Shown piece after piece: positions 43,055-53,494 of a stretch of DNA of 64,000 nucleotides. Origin of the DNA: Myxococcales bacterium (GTDB taxonomy: Bacteria; Myxococcota_A; Polyangia; Haliangiales; Haliangiaceae). How positions within the stretch are numbered: position 1 is the stretch's first letter; each line of letters opens with the position of its first letter. The DNA lies in the NCBI GenBank assembly GCA_016720595.1, contig JADKKI010000031.1, forward strand, positions 1-64,000, read 5' to 3'. A model generated the notes under the pieces. The model was given only the letters and a program-made list of their open reading frames with translations, was not told where the DNA came from and did not search any database. A program made the position numbers and the translations under genes.

Positions 43055-44131
43055 ATGGTCCGCACCATGACGGTTCGTCGCCTGATCTCCGTGCTGAGTG
43101 TGGTCCTGGTTGCCTCCGCGACCGTCGTCGTCGCCCAGCCCAAGGCGGGCGCGAAGAAGGCGCCGGCCGCACCGGCGAAGAAGGCGCCGGGTCCGGTCGC
43201 ACCCGCGAAGGATCCCGCACCCACGCCTGCCCCCGCAGCGGGCTCCGGCTCGGCGGCTCCCGCCGCAGGGAGTGACGCCGGCAGCGCCGTGCAGATGGCC
43301 GAGGATCCCCCGCCGTCGGACATGGACGGCGTCAACGAGAACCCCGATGCGCCGAAGACCGGCGATGGCAGCGCCGCGGTCGTGGTGGTCGCGCCGGTGA
43401 AGAAGAAGTCCGGCTATCCGATCGAAGAGGCGCTCCGCCCGATCACGCTGCCGCAGAACATGTCCGAGGTCTCGCTCGCGCCGCATGCGCAGGTCTCGCC
43501 GTACGCCGGTGCCGATGCGCTGCACGCCCGCTACGGCATCACCCGCCAGGTCCAGCTGGGCCTGACCTATGTCATCGGGGGCATCTTCGATGATCCGAAG
43601 ACCACCAGCGACAAGGTCGGCTTCCACCCAGGCAAGGCCGTCGGCCTCGACGTCACGGTGCTCGTCCAGGACTGGATCGCCGTGCGCGTCGGCGTGCCGG
43701 TCTACATCGATCCCGTGGCGGTCGGCCTCCAGCTCGGCGCGCCGCTCAAGTTCCACCTCACCGACAAGCTCGCGATCGGCGGCATGGAGGACTTCCTGAC
43801 GTTCAAGATCGCGAAGTTCGTGCCGAGCTTCTATCAGGAAGCGCAGAACGCCGCGAACGCTGCTGCCTATGCGGTCAACACCACGTCGTCGAAGGGCGCG
43901 TTGAGGTTCTCCGGGTACGCGATCTTCCAGCAGCAGACCAAGCTCGCGCTGTACGGGCGGTTCGGCGTCAACCTCGAGAACTTCGAGGGCAATGGCGCCA
44001 CCTCGTTCATCCGCGCCGGCTTCAACTACAGCCCCCGCCGGTTCCTCGACCTCGGGCTCTCCCTCGGCTTCGACGATCTCTCCGTCAAGGGCTCGTTCGC
44101 GCCCGCCGGCCTGATCGCGATCCGGATCTGA
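43055..44131 (+). CDS. Outer-membrane beta-barrel protein
   Basis: A 358-residue protein from ATG 43055 (or 43067) with a signal peptide (VRRLISVLSVVLVASATVVV). Next comes a Lys/Ala/Pro and Gly/Ser/Asp-rich linker of about 90 residues, then alternating amphipathic strands: YGITRQVQLGLTYVIGGIFD, AVGLDVTVLVQDWIAVRVGV, KLALYGRFGVNLENFEGNGA, SFIRAGFNYSPRRFLDLGLS. The protein ends APAGLIAIRI. The strand pattern suggests a small barrel of about 10-12 strands. The linker could cross the peptidoglycan. Function unknown. Confidence 0.78.
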   Translation: MVRTMTVRRLISVLSVVLVASATVVVAQPKAGAKKAPAAPAKKAPGPVAPAKDPAPTPAPAAGSGSAAPAAGSDAGSAVQMAEDPPPSDMDGVNENPDAPKTGDGSAAVVVVAPVKKKSGYPIEEALRPITLPQNMSEVSLAPHAQVSPYAGADALHARYGITRQVQLGLTYVIGGIFDDPKTTSDKVGFHPGKAVGLDVTVLVQDWIAVRVGVPVYIDPVAVGLQLGAPLKFHLTDKLAIGGMEDFLTFKIAKFVPSFYQEAQNAANAAAYAVNTTSSKGALRFSGYAIFQQQTKLALYGRFGVNLENFEGNGATSFIRAGFNYSPRRFLDLGLSLGFDDLSVKGSFAPAGLIAIRI

Positions 44132-44136
44132 GCGCC

Positions 44137-44835
44137 GTGCGCGCGCGGTTCGCCCTCGCCCATATCGCCATGGTCGCCATGGTCGCCATGCTCCGGGCGC
44201 CGCGAGCGTACGCGCTGTGCGCGAGGCCGATGGAGCGGTCGGAGGTACTCAACGACAACGCGACGACGCCCGCGGATGGTGGGCTGGTCGTGGCGACGAG
44301 CTTCGGGATCGCGGACCAGGCGACCGCCCCGCTCACCCCCGAGTGGACGTTCAAGGTCGGCGCGACCGACACCAAGCCCGTCCTGAAGACGCTGGCACCC
44401 GGCCTCGTCGTGTTCATCCTGCCACCCGGCGCCACCGCCGCGGAGCTCAACGACGGCGCGGCCACGCGGGGTCACGTGAGCCGTGCGACCACCAAGGCCG
44501 CGCCAGTGGCCGCCCCCAAGGTCAAGGCGATCAAGCACACGATGGTCACGGCGATGCGCGGCAACACCAACATCACCACGGTCACGATCATCGACGGCGT
44601 CCCCGACGACGTGATCGCCATGGTGGTACTCGATGCGAAGACCGGGACGGCGCGGTCGTTCGGCACCGCCTCGCCAGGCAGTCCGACGGTCAACGTCTAT
44701 GTCCAGGGGCGCTGCTCGGCGCTCCCCAACAACACCACGATCACCAAGGCGGGCGATCGCGTCGTGCTGCGGTGGGTCGACAAGCTCGGCCGGCTCTCGC
44801 CCGCGACCAAGGCGATCAAGGTCGCCAAGGGCTGA
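44137..44835 (+). CDS. Secreted protein with internal repeat in its signal peptide
   Basis: GTG 44137 starts a 232-residue exported protein. The signal sequence contains AHIAMVAMVAMLRAP, encoded by a 9-bp tandem repeat GCCATGGTC (44167-44190). The mature part has a beta-rich N-terminal section (TPEWTFKVGATDTKPVLKTL) and a C-terminal section (VRLWVDK-type: DRVVLRWVDKLGRLSPATKA). Two Cys residues near the N-terminus (ALCARPME) and one at RCSALP could pair. It follows the beta-barrel gene by 5 bp and may be co-transcribed. Not recognised. Confidence 0.7.
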   Translation: MRARFALAHIAMVAMVAMLRAPRAYALCARPMERSEVLNDNATTPADGGLVVATSFGIADQATAPLTPEWTFKVGATDTKPVLKTLAPGLVVFILPPGATAAELNDGAATRGHVSRATTKAAPVAAPKVKAIKHTMVTAMRGNTNITTVTIIDGVPDDVIAMVVLDAKTGTARSFGTASPGSPTVNVYVQGRCSALPNNTTITKAGDRVVLRWVDKLGRLSPATKAIKVAKG

Positions 44836-44910
44836 GCGATCTTCTGCCAGCCGCTGCCTGCGTGACCCCGGGCCCGGCCGGCACCTGCAAGCTCTGACGA
44901 CCCGGTCGAG

Positions 44911-46220
44911 TTACTTCGAAGCGGAGCCCGAGCCGGCAGCGGAACCCGAGCCCCCGATGCCGATGCCGACCCCGATGCCGACCCGGATGCCGACGCCGAC
45001 CCCGATGCCGACCCCGATCGCGACGCCGATCCTGAACCCGACGCCGAGCCCGAGGCCGAGCCCGAACCCGAGCGCGAAGCTGAACCCGAACCCGAGCCCG
45101 AGCCCGAGCCCGAGCCACTGCCCGTGGCGGGCGGTGTGCCTTCGTCCACCGACTCGCCGGCCTTCGTCAGCACCTCGAACTTCCTGACCCCAACGAGCTG
45201 CCCGCCGAGCGTGAACGTGGTGCACGCCCACATGCCCGTCGGATCCTTGGGGATCAAGTTCTGCGGGAGCTCACTGCGGAACACCACGCCCTCACCGTCG
45301 CAGCGCATCCGCACCGGCGTGATCCGCGCGAGCTCGTGGCCGCGATGCGACCACACATGCACGACGTCCTCCTTGAGCCCGCCGGGCTCGCGGAGCAGCG
45401 AGCCGCAACGCAGCCCATCGAGCTGGTGCGCCCGGATCTCGTGCTTGCTGCCCGGCATGCACTCGTAGGATCCGAGCGTGCCGTGGCCAACGGAGATCTC
45501 CGGCATCGCGAGCGGGGCCGGCGGGATGAAGGCGCGGCCGTACCACACCAGCCCGAGCAGGCCGATCGTCGACCCCACCGTCAGGATCGCGCCCTGCGGC
45601 GAGAGCACCTGCTTGACCGAGAACGAGAGCAGCGCCACCGAGGCGGGCGTGGCGGCGGCAGCGATCACGAGCCCGCTCTGATGATCGACACCGGCCACCA
45701 GCGGCAACAGCACGTTGAGCAGCGAGAACATCGCGATGCCGTACATCGCGGAGGCGAGCCATCGCCGCTCCATGATGAAGTGGTCGAACACGAGGTCCAT
45801 CGTCGAGACCACCGCGCAGATCAGGAGCACCGGCGCCAGCCACCAGTTCCACGACGACAGCGACCAGGTGGCACTCGACGCGTAGAGCGGCGTCAGGAAG
45901 AAGAACATCTGCTGGTAGAACTGCTTGATGATGTAGTTCGTCGCCACGCGCACGCCCTTGCGCGCGATGCCCTCCTGGTCCTTGCGGTTCGCGGGGCCCA
46001 CGATGAACCGCAGGGCCACGAACAGCAGCGTCCACGAGACGAACAGGGCCATCATGACCTTGTCCGCGTGGGCGAGCCCGGCGCGCGCGAACAGCATCAC
46101 GCCGACGCCGAACGACAGCGCGAAGAACGAGTGGAACCACCACAGCCGGCGCAGGATCCGCTTGAGGCGGGACGGCGGCGGTGCTGCCGGATCGGGTGGT
46201 GCCTGCTCGGCCTTCGCCAC
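44911..46220 (-). CDS. Multi-pass membrane protein (DUF5924/DUF2914-like) with Ser-Gly tail; frameshift near 44951-44955
   Basis: ATG 46220 starts MAKAEQAPPDPAAPPPSRLK, then about seven membrane helices (for example FALSFGVGVMLFARAGLAHA, WWLAPVLLICAVVSTMDLVF). A C-terminal soluble domain follows: VHVWSHRGHELARITPVRMR, VFRSELPQNLIPKDPTGMWA, GGQLVGVRKFEVL. These recall DUF5924 plus DUF2914 (from memory). The last 60 residues are Ser/Gly/Ala repeats. As read, the frame leaves the repeat and overlaps the convergent gene. One additional G in the five-base run at 44951-44955 would end it as GSGSAAGSGSASK and TAA at 44911-44913. Confidence 0.72.
44925..45118. repeat. Low-complexity Ser-Gly-encoding repeat tract
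   Basis: Units such as CCGAGCCCG and CCGATGCCGACC repeat for about 190 bp at the 3-prime end of the leftward membrane-protein gene. On the coding strand they encode GSGSGSGS and SASGSASG. The tract probably changes length readily and is also a likely site for sequencing indels. Confidence 0.75.
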
Positions 46221-46297
46221 GGCTCAGTCTACCCGGTGCGGCGAGCGCGCGCGAACGTGACGCCCGCACCGGAAGCCGATGTGGATACACTGGGCTC

Positions 46298-46636
46298 GTG
46301 AGCGAACCTCGCGCCCGCGCACGCCGCTGCCCGATGTGCGGGATCGTGAACCGGCCGAATGCCCCGCGCTGCGACTGCGGGCACGACTTCGAGGATGAGA
46401 CCGAGCTGCGCAGCCTGCTCCGCCGTCGCCTGACCACGGGCTGGACCATGGTCGTCGGCGGCCTCGTGCTGACGATGGCCGCCGTGCTCGGCGTGGCATT
46501 CGTCACCTGGCCCGTCGTGTTCGCGACGATCCCCAGTATCGCGCTGTTCAGCAAGGGCACGCGGATCGTCGATGCCGCGCGCCACCGCATGCGCGAGCTC
46601 GGAGCTCTCCCGACGGCGCGGCTCCTCAGCGGCTAA
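46298..46636 (+). CDS. Zinc-ribbon membrane protein
   Basis: GTG 46298 begins MSEPRARARRCPMCGIVN, followed by CDCGHDFEDE. The CPMC/CDCG pair is a zinc-ribbon-like site near the N-terminus (residues 11-28). Two membrane helices lie at about 45-90 (GWTMVVGGLVLTMAAVLGVA, WPVVFATIPSIALF). The C-terminus is short and basic. The 112-residue protein diverges by 77 bp from the large membrane protein. Function unknown. Confidence 0.72.
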   Translation: MSEPRARARRCPMCGIVNRPNAPRCDCGHDFEDETELRSLLRRRLTTGWTMVVGGLVLTMAAVLGVAFVTWPVVFATIPSIALFSKGTRIVDAARHRMRELGALPTARLLSG

Positions 46637-46664
46637 GCGCGGGCCAGTCAGCGCCGGCGTGCTC

Positions 46665-46994
46665 TCACGCTTCGGCCGGAACCGTCGCGCTCGCTTCGCC
46701 GGCGATCGGCTCGTCGAGCATCAGGTTGCCGAACCGCACGTCGCCAGCGACCGGGAGACAGAAGATCCGCGCCTCGACCTTCGCGGTGCGCGCGGCCCCG
46801 CGGGTCAGCTCGAGCGCGTCGACCGGGGTGGTGTCATCGATCACGTACATGCCCGAGGGCAGCCGTAGCGTGCGGTGGCTGCGGCGGCCCTTCACCGTGC
46901 GCGCGAAGCCAGCCTCCTGCATCGCCGTCCAGAACGGGACACTCGCGTCCTCGTCACCCTGCACCAGCTCCACGTGAATGAACGTTCTCGCCAT
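46665..46994 (-). CDS. Small conserved protein
   Basis: A 109-residue cytosolic protein starting MARTFIHVELVQGDEDASVP. It has an alpha/beta look with one Cys (IFCLPV). The N-terminal 60 residues (FWTAMQEAGFARTVKGRRSH, RTLRLPSGMYVI) resemble a ferredoxin-like fold, and the C-terminal part resembles a strand pair. No domain is recognised. It is convergent with the zinc-ribbon gene, 28 bp between stops. Confidence 0.6.
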   Translation of the reverse strand: MARTFIHVELVQGDEDASVPFWTAMQEAGFARTVKGRRSHRTLRLPSGMYVIDDTTPVDALELTRGAARTAKVEARIFCLPVAGDVRFGNLMLDEPIAGEASATVPAEA

Positions 46995-47093
46995 CCCACA
47001 CCCTACTCGATCCTCGCAGAAAGCGAAGGACGTTCCTCGTCGAGAGACGGACGTCAGGATCGTGTCACGTCGACGAGCGCTGCGCGGATCGCC

Positions 47094-48416
<1,323 letters not shown>

Positions 48417-48481
48417 GGGGCGGACCCTAACGCTGCCCGCCGGCCGGCGCCAGGATCGGTGGGGCGTGGTAGCGTTGCGCC

Positions 48482-49393
48482 GTGTCTGTCTGGACGGGAA
48501 GTCTCTCGCCCACTGGGAGCCAAGGCCGCGTGGTCGCTCAGCTTCGCAGGGCGATCGAGCGCGACCGCGTGCCGCACGCCTACCTGATGTCGGGGCCGCG
48601 AGGCGCGCCGATGTACGACGCCGCGATCGCCCTCGCGATGACCTTGTGCTGCCAGCGCCGCGCGCCGGGCGGCTCCAAGCAAGACGACGACTACGACGCC
48701 TGCGGCGAGTGTGATGCGTGCGCGAAGATCATCGCCGGCATCCACCCGGATGTCGTGACGCTGATCCGCGAGGGCGCGGCGCAGATCGTCCCGATCGAGA
48801 GCGTGCGCAGCCAGGTGATCGCGCGGATGGGGATGCCGCCCCACGAGGGTGCGGTGCGCGTGTTCATCGTCGAAGAGGCCACGTCCCTCGCGCCACCCGC
48901 GGCCAACGCCCTCCTGAAGACGCTCGAGGAGCCACCGGCGCGCACGCTGTTCGTGATGTGCACCACCGCCCCCGAGCAGCTCCTGCCGACCATTCGCAGC
49001 CGCTGCCAGCGCGTGCGGTTCGCGGGCGGCAACGCCCTCGCCGCTGACGCGGATCCCGCGAAGCTCGCGCGCGTGGCCGCGCTCGGCGCGGAGCTCGCTG
49101 GCGACCGCCACGATGCCACGCTGCCGAACCGGATCGCCGAGGCCAAGGGTGAGACCGGCCCCGTGCTGATCGCCGCGGCACAGGTGCTCCACACCCACGC
49201 GAGCGCCGCCGCCGCGCGCGACGAGCTCGTCCGCGCACGTGCCGCCTCTGCGCGCGCCCAGGCGATCCTCGGCTGGCACACTGCGGTCGCGATCCACAAC
49301 GCGAACCCGCAGCTCGCGATCGAAGCGGTGATCGCTCAGCTCGCCACCCTGCCGCAGGTCGGCCCCAGCGGTTCGCCCAGTGGGTCACCATGA
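48482..49393 (+). CDS. holB: DNA polymerase III delta-prime subunit
   Basis: The clamp-loader delta-prime subunit, 303 residues from GTG 48482. It has VPHAYLMSGPRGAPMYDAAI (a degenerate P-loop, GPRGAP instead of GxxGxGKT, as expected for a non-ATPase subunit). The zinc-binding module CGECDACAKIIAGIHPDV follows, then VFIVEEATSLAPPAANALLK and TLEEPPARTLFVMCTT, and the sensor-like IRSRCQRVRF. The end has Ser/Gly repeats (VGPSGSPSGSP). It overlaps the ricT start (ATGA), the order holB-ricT found in many bacteria. Confidence 0.92.
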   Translation: MSVWTGSLSPTGSQGRVVAQLRRAIERDRVPHAYLMSGPRGAPMYDAAIALAMTLCCQRRAPGGSKQDDDYDACGECDACAKIIAGIHPDVVTLIREGAAQIVPIESVRSQVIARMGMPPHEGAVRVFIVEEATSLAPPAANALLKTLEEPPARTLFVMCTTAPEQLLPTIRSRCQRVRFAGGNALAADADPAKLARVAALGAELAGDRHDATLPNRIAEAKGETGPVLIAAAQVLHTHASAAAARDELVRARAASARAQAILGWHTAVAIHNANPQLAIEAVIAQLATLPQVGPSGSPSGSP

Positions 49394-51417
49394 CCACCGA
49401 CGCCAGCGACTCCGGCGACGGCGGTCCCGACGGCGGTCCCGACGACGGTCCGGACAACGACTCGGAAGGCGGTCCCGACACCGCGGCCGATGCAGCGCCC
49501 GGCGCCCCGGGCGAGCCGCGCAAGCGTCGTCGTCGTCGCCGTCGGCGAGGTGCCGGCGAGGCGAGCGCCGAGGGCGCTGCCCCATCCGCCGACGCGCAGG
49601 CACGACCCGCGGAAGGTGCGCCGCCGCCCGAGCAGGGATCGCAAGGCGCTGGCACCTCGCGCCCGCCCGCGGGCGATCGGCAGCGCCGGCAGTGGCAAGG
49701 CCGCGCGCCCGATGCCACCGCGCCAGGATCGACCGATGCCGCACCCACCGTCGACGGCGCAGCTCCCGCGGCGCCCGCGAGTGAGGCGCGCACCGAGGGG
49801 CAGCCCGCCGGTGGTGATCGCGGCCGCGGTCGGCAGCGACGCGAGCGTCGCGATGGGCAGCCTCGACAGGGCGGCGAGCAACGCGGCGGAGATCCGCAGC
49901 GCACCGCTGGCGGCGCAGATCCGCAGCGCAGCGGTGGCGGCCCGTCACGCGGCGGTGGACAGCGCGGCGGTGGAGACCCGCAGCGTGGACAACAGCGCGG
50001 CGGTGGAGACCCGCAGCGTGGACAGCGCGGCGGTGGAGACCCGCAGCGTGGACAGCGCGGCGGAGAGCGCCCGCGCCAAGAGCGTCGGGACCAGCCGGCC
50101 GGCGGCGAGGCCCGCACCGACGACGATCTGCAGCGCACCGAGGCCACCCCCACCGCGGCGCCGACCTACGAGCCACCCACCGCGCGGTTGACCCAGGCCC
50201 CACGTCGCCCCGTGGCCGACGAGGCCGACGAGGCCGTCCCCGAGACGCCGGGCGAGCGCTGGGGCACCGACGACGATGGTCCGCCTGCGGCGGTGACGCT
50301 CGCCGCGGATCTTCCGGCCGAGGCCGCCGCTGGCGACCCGGATCCGCTGACCCATCCGCTGCTCGCGGCGAGCGCCGTGGCGCTGGGCGAGGACATCGTC
50401 AGCGTCGTCGGCGTTCGGTTCGTGATCGGCGGCCGGATCCAGTGGTGCGATGCGAGCGATGCCGACTACGCGACCGGTGATCGGTTGATCGTCGACAGCG
50501 AGCGCGGCCCACGGCTGGCCACCGTCGCCGCCCCGCCCGCTCGCCGCGCCACCCGAGATCGCGGCCTACGCCGTGTGATCCGCCGCGCGCACGATGGCGA
50601 CCTCGCTGGGGAGCGCGACGGAGACACCGAGCGCGCGAAGATCTTGCGGCTCGCCAAGGACACCGCCGCGCAGCTCCGCCTGCCGCTCAAGGTCTATCGC
50701 GTCGAGCCCGCCGGGGAGCGCGGCCGCGGTGGCAAGCTCAACGTCTACTACACGTCCGACGACCGGCTCGATCTGCGCGACCTCGTGCGCGAGCTCGGCA
50801 CCGCCACCGGCCTGCGCATCGAGCTCCGGCAGCTCGGCGTGCGCGACGAGGCCAAGGCCGTCGGCGGCATCGGATCGTGCGGGCTGACGCTGTGCTGCAC
50901 CACCTGGCTGCCGGACTTCGTCCCGGTCTCGATCAAGATGGCCAAGGATCAGGGCCTCGTCCTCTCGCCGACCAAGGTCTCCGGTCAGTGCGGTCGCCTC
51001 AAGTGCTGCCTCGTGTACGAGCAGGCCGGCTACGCCGAGATGCGCAAGGGTCTCCCGAAGCTCGGCAAGCGCGTGATCTCGCCGCGCGGTGAAGGCCGCG
51101 TCGTCGAGGTCGATGTGCTGCGCCAGCGGGTCCGCGTGTCGTACGGCTTCGGTGACACCGAGGTGCTGCCGGCCACCGAGGTCAAGCCGCTGTTCCCGCC
51201 GGGAACCCAGCCCCCGCGCGAAGGTGGCGGGCCGGCGCGCGGGCGTGGCGGTGCGCCCGGTGCTGGCGATGCCGACGACGCCGACGACGTCGACGAGGCG
51301 CCGCCCGAGGAGCCCGGGTCGCAGCTCCCGATCGACGACCCGCTGCTCGCGCCCCCCGAAGACGATGATCTGGGTCCCACCGACGACCCGAGCTCTGACC
51401 ACTACAAGCCCGAATGA
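49390..51417 (+). CDS. ricT: PSP1-domain protein RicT with a long disordered N-terminus
   Basis: RicT (YaaT) is part of the Y-complex that stimulates RNA processing in Bacillus. The conserved C-terminal half (about 320-600) has RHxLAKDTAAQL-type sequence (ILRLAKDTAAQLRLPLKVYR), VGGIGSCGLTLCCTTWL and SGQCGRLKCCLVYEQAGYAE with the CC motifs of the PSP1/RicT family, and PRGEGRVVEVDVLRQRVRVS. The first 300 residues are low-complexity (Arg/Gly/Gln/Pro), with three direct repeats of a 30-bp unit at 49961-50053. Family members are usually about 270-300 residues. The tail may bind RNA. holB precedes, and metG follows with a 4-bp overlap. Confidence 0.9.
   Translation: MTTDASDSGDGGPDGGPDDGPDNDSEGGPDTAADAAPGAPGEPRKRRRRRRRRGAGEASAEGAAPSADAQARPAEGAPPPEQGSQGAGTSRPPAGDRQRRQWQGRAPDATAPGSTDAAPTVDGAAPAAPASEARTEGQPAGGDRGRGRQRRERRDGQPRQGGEQRGGDPQRTAGGADPQRSGGGPSRGGGQRGGGDPQRGQQRGGGDPQRGQRGGGDPQRGQRGGERPRQERRDQPAGGEARTDDDLQRTEATPTAAPTYEPPTARLTQAPRRPVADEADEAVPETPGERWGTDDDGPPAAVTLAADLPAEAAAGDPDPLTHPLLAASAVALGEDIVSVVGVRFVIGGRIQWCDASDADYATGDRLIVDSERGPRLATVAAPPARRATRDRGLRRVIRRAHDGDLAGERDGDTERAKILRLAKDTAAQLRLPLKVYRVEPAGERGRGGKLNVYYTSDDRLDLRDLVRELGTATGLRIELRQLGVRDEAKAVGGIGSCGLTLCCTTWLPDFVPVSIKMAKDQGLVLSPTKVSGQCGRLKCCLVYEQAGYAEMRKGLPKLGKRVISPRGEGRVVEVDVLRQRVRVSYGFGDTEVLPATEVKPLFPPGTQPPREGGGPARGRGGAPGAGDADDADDVDEAPPEEPGSQLPIDDPLLAPPEDDDLGPTDDPSSDHYKPE
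49961..50053. repeat. Three 30-bp direct repeats in ricT
   Basis: Identical 30-bp units lie at 49961-49990, 49994-50023 and 50024-50053 (3 bp between the first two). They encode QRGGGDPQRG-type decapeptides in the disordered N-terminal region of RicT. A further partial unit follows. Such repeats suggest unequal recombination and copy-number change. Confidence 0.85.
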
Positions 51418-53486
51418 CCACGCCCTTCTACATCACCACGCCGATCTACTACGTCAACGACGTGCCTCACCTCGGGCACGCCTACACCACGATCGTCGCG
51501 GACGCGCTCGCCCGCTTCCACCGCATGCGTGGTGACGACACGCGGTTCCTCACCGGCACCGACGAGCACGGCCAGAAGGTCGAGGAGGCGGCCACCAAGC
51601 GCGGCCTCACACCGCAGCAGCTGGTGGATCAGGTCGCGCCGCGATTCGACGAGTGCTGGAAGACGATCGGGATCGACGGCTACCGGTTCATCCGCACCAC
51701 GGACGCGAAGCACAAGCTCGTGGTCGCGAACCTGTGGAAGCGAATCCGCGAGCGCAACCCCGAAGACATCTACCTCGCCACCTATCAGGGCTGGTACTGC
51801 GTCGGCTGCGAGGCGTTCTACACCGAGAGCCAGCTGGTCAAGGACGGCGACACCTGGAGCTGCACGACCCACAAGAAGCCGGTCGCGTGGATCGACAAGG
51901 AGCGCTCGTGGTTCTTCCGGCTCTCGAAGTACGCCAAGCCGCTGCTGGCGCACATCGCGGCGCACCCCGAGTTCATCCGCCCCACGCAGTACCGGAACGA
52001 GATCGTCAGCTTCCTGGAGAAGGAGGAGCTACGCGATCTCTCGATCTCGCGCACCAGCTTCGCGTGGGGCATCCCCGCGCCGGATCCTGACCCCGAGGGG
52101 CTCGCGCACGTGATCTACGTGTGGATGGACGCGCTCACCAACTACTACTCGGACCTCTGCCCAGATGGCTCCCTCGAGAGCGCCGATGCGGCGAAGTACT
52201 TCCCGCACGCGATCCACCTGATCGGCAAGGACATCCTCCGGTTCCACAGCGTGTACTGGCCCGCGTTCCTGATGGCCGCCGGGCTCCCGCTGCCGCACTC
52301 GATCCTCGCGCATGGCTGGTGGACGGTGCGCGGCGAGAAGATCTCGAAGTCGATGCCGGCGACGCGGATCGATCCGGTGACGCTGTCCGATGCGCTCGCG
52401 GTGGGTCCGCTCGGTCGACCGATCGGCATCGATGCGATGCGCTACTACCTGATGCGCGAGGTCCCGCTCGGCAACGACGGTGACTTCACGTTCGAGTCGC
52501 TGTTTGGCCGGTTCAACGCGGACCTCGCGAACGACCTCGGCAACCTCGTCAACCGCTCGCTCACGCTGATCGGCAAGTTCGCGGCGGAGTTCCCGCCGGT
52601 GTGCGACGACGCGCAGTTCGCTGGCGGAGAGAACCCGCACTGGCAGCTCGAGACCCACGCGTTCCAGGCGACCAACGCCGTCGCGCGCGAGCTCGAGCTG
52701 TGCGCACCGAGCAAGGCGCTCGAGCAGCTGTGGAAGTTCATCGGCCAGGCCAACCGGTACATCGATCAGACCCAGCCGTGGGCGATGGCGAAGGCCAAGG
52801 ACCCCGTCCTCGGCCACACGCTGTGGTGCCTGCAGCGCAGCCTGTGGACGATCGCGCAGATGATCACGCCGGTGCTGCCCTCGACCTCGGCGACGATCTT
52901 GGGCTGGCTCGGCGACGCCGCACCCGCGCGCTGGCCGATCGGCGCAGGCGGCCGCGTGTTCACCCTCGCCCCGGGCGTGCTCGCCACCGATGCCACGCCG
53001 AGCGTGCTGTTCCCGCGTCTCGACGAGCCGATGCAGGCCGCGATCGTCACCAAGGTCGCGGGCGAGTACGCCGCGGGCGCAGCACCGGCCGCGCCAGCGC
53101 CCAAGCCCGCCGCGAAGGCCGCTGTGAAACCCGAGGCCGGCGCTACCGACGCGCCCGCCGGGCCGATCACGTACGAGGACTTCGCGAAGCTCGAGCTCCG
53201 TGTGGGCAAGGTGCTGACCGCGGCCGCCGTTCCGAAGAAGGATCGGCTCCTCCACCTCACCGTCGATCTCGGCGAGGCCAAGCCACGCACGATCGTCGCT
53301 GGCATCGCGGAGGCCTACAAGCCCGAGGCCCTCGTCGGCAAGCAGGTGATCGTCGTCGCGAACCTCGCACCGCGGAAGATGGCTGGGCTGATGTCGGAGG
53401 GGATGATCCTCGCCGCGGGCGACGAGGCGATCCTCGGACTTTCCGCGATCGACCACGACGTTCCCCCCGGAACCCGGGTACGATAG
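51414..53486 (+). CDS. metG: Methionyl-tRNA synthetase with C-terminal tRNA-binding domain
   Basis: A class I synthetase of 690 residues. HIGH-equivalent HLGH appears in ITTPIYYVNDVPHLGHAYTT, the zinc-knuckle in YCVGCEAFYTE and C-terminal CTTHKKP, and KISKS in GEKISKSMPATRID. The anticodon domain follows. After an Ala/Pro-rich linker, residues 560-690 form an EMAP/Arc1p-like OB fold (YEDFAKLELRVGKVLTAAAV, VVANLAPRKMAGLMSEGMIL). It charges tRNA-Met. It overlaps the ricT stop and leads into a PilZ gene 8 bp later. Confidence 0.95.
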   Translation: MTTPFYITTPIYYVNDVPHLGHAYTTIVADALARFHRMRGDDTRFLTGTDEHGQKVEEAATKRGLTPQQLVDQVAPRFDECWKTIGIDGYRFIRTTDAKHKLVVANLWKRIRERNPEDIYLATYQGWYCVGCEAFYTESQLVKDGDTWSCTTHKKPVAWIDKERSWFFRLSKYAKPLLAHIAAHPEFIRPTQYRNEIVSFLEKEELRDLSISRTSFAWGIPAPDPDPEGLAHVIYVWMDALTNYYSDLCPDGSLESADAAKYFPHAIHLIGKDILRFHSVYWPAFLMAAGLPLPHSILAHGWWTVRGEKISKSMPATRIDPVTLSDALAVGPLGRPIGIDAMRYYLMREVPLGNDGDFTFESLFGRFNADLANDLGNLVNRSLTLIGKFAAEFPPVCDDAQFAGGENPHWQLETHAFQATNAVARELELCAPSKALEQLWKFIGQANRYIDQTQPWAMAKAKDPVLGHTLWCLQRSLWTIAQMITPVLPSTSATILGWLGDAAPARWPIGAGGRVFTLAPGVLATDATPSVLFPRLDEPMQAAIVTKVAGEYAAGAAPAAPAPKPAAKAAVKPEAGATDAPAGPITYEDFAKLELRVGKVLTAAAVPKKDRLLHLTVDLGEAKPRTIVAGIAEAYKPEALVGKQVIVVANLAPRKMAGLMSEGMILAAGDEAILGLSAIDHDVPPGTRVR

Positions 53487-53494
53487 GCGCCTCC

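Noticed and set aside
39591..43220. A 1209-codon open frame on the minus strand
   Set aside because: It lies antisense to the VWA-FHA and amidase genes, is Arg/Glu/His-rich, and has no domain. High GC gives long false frames.
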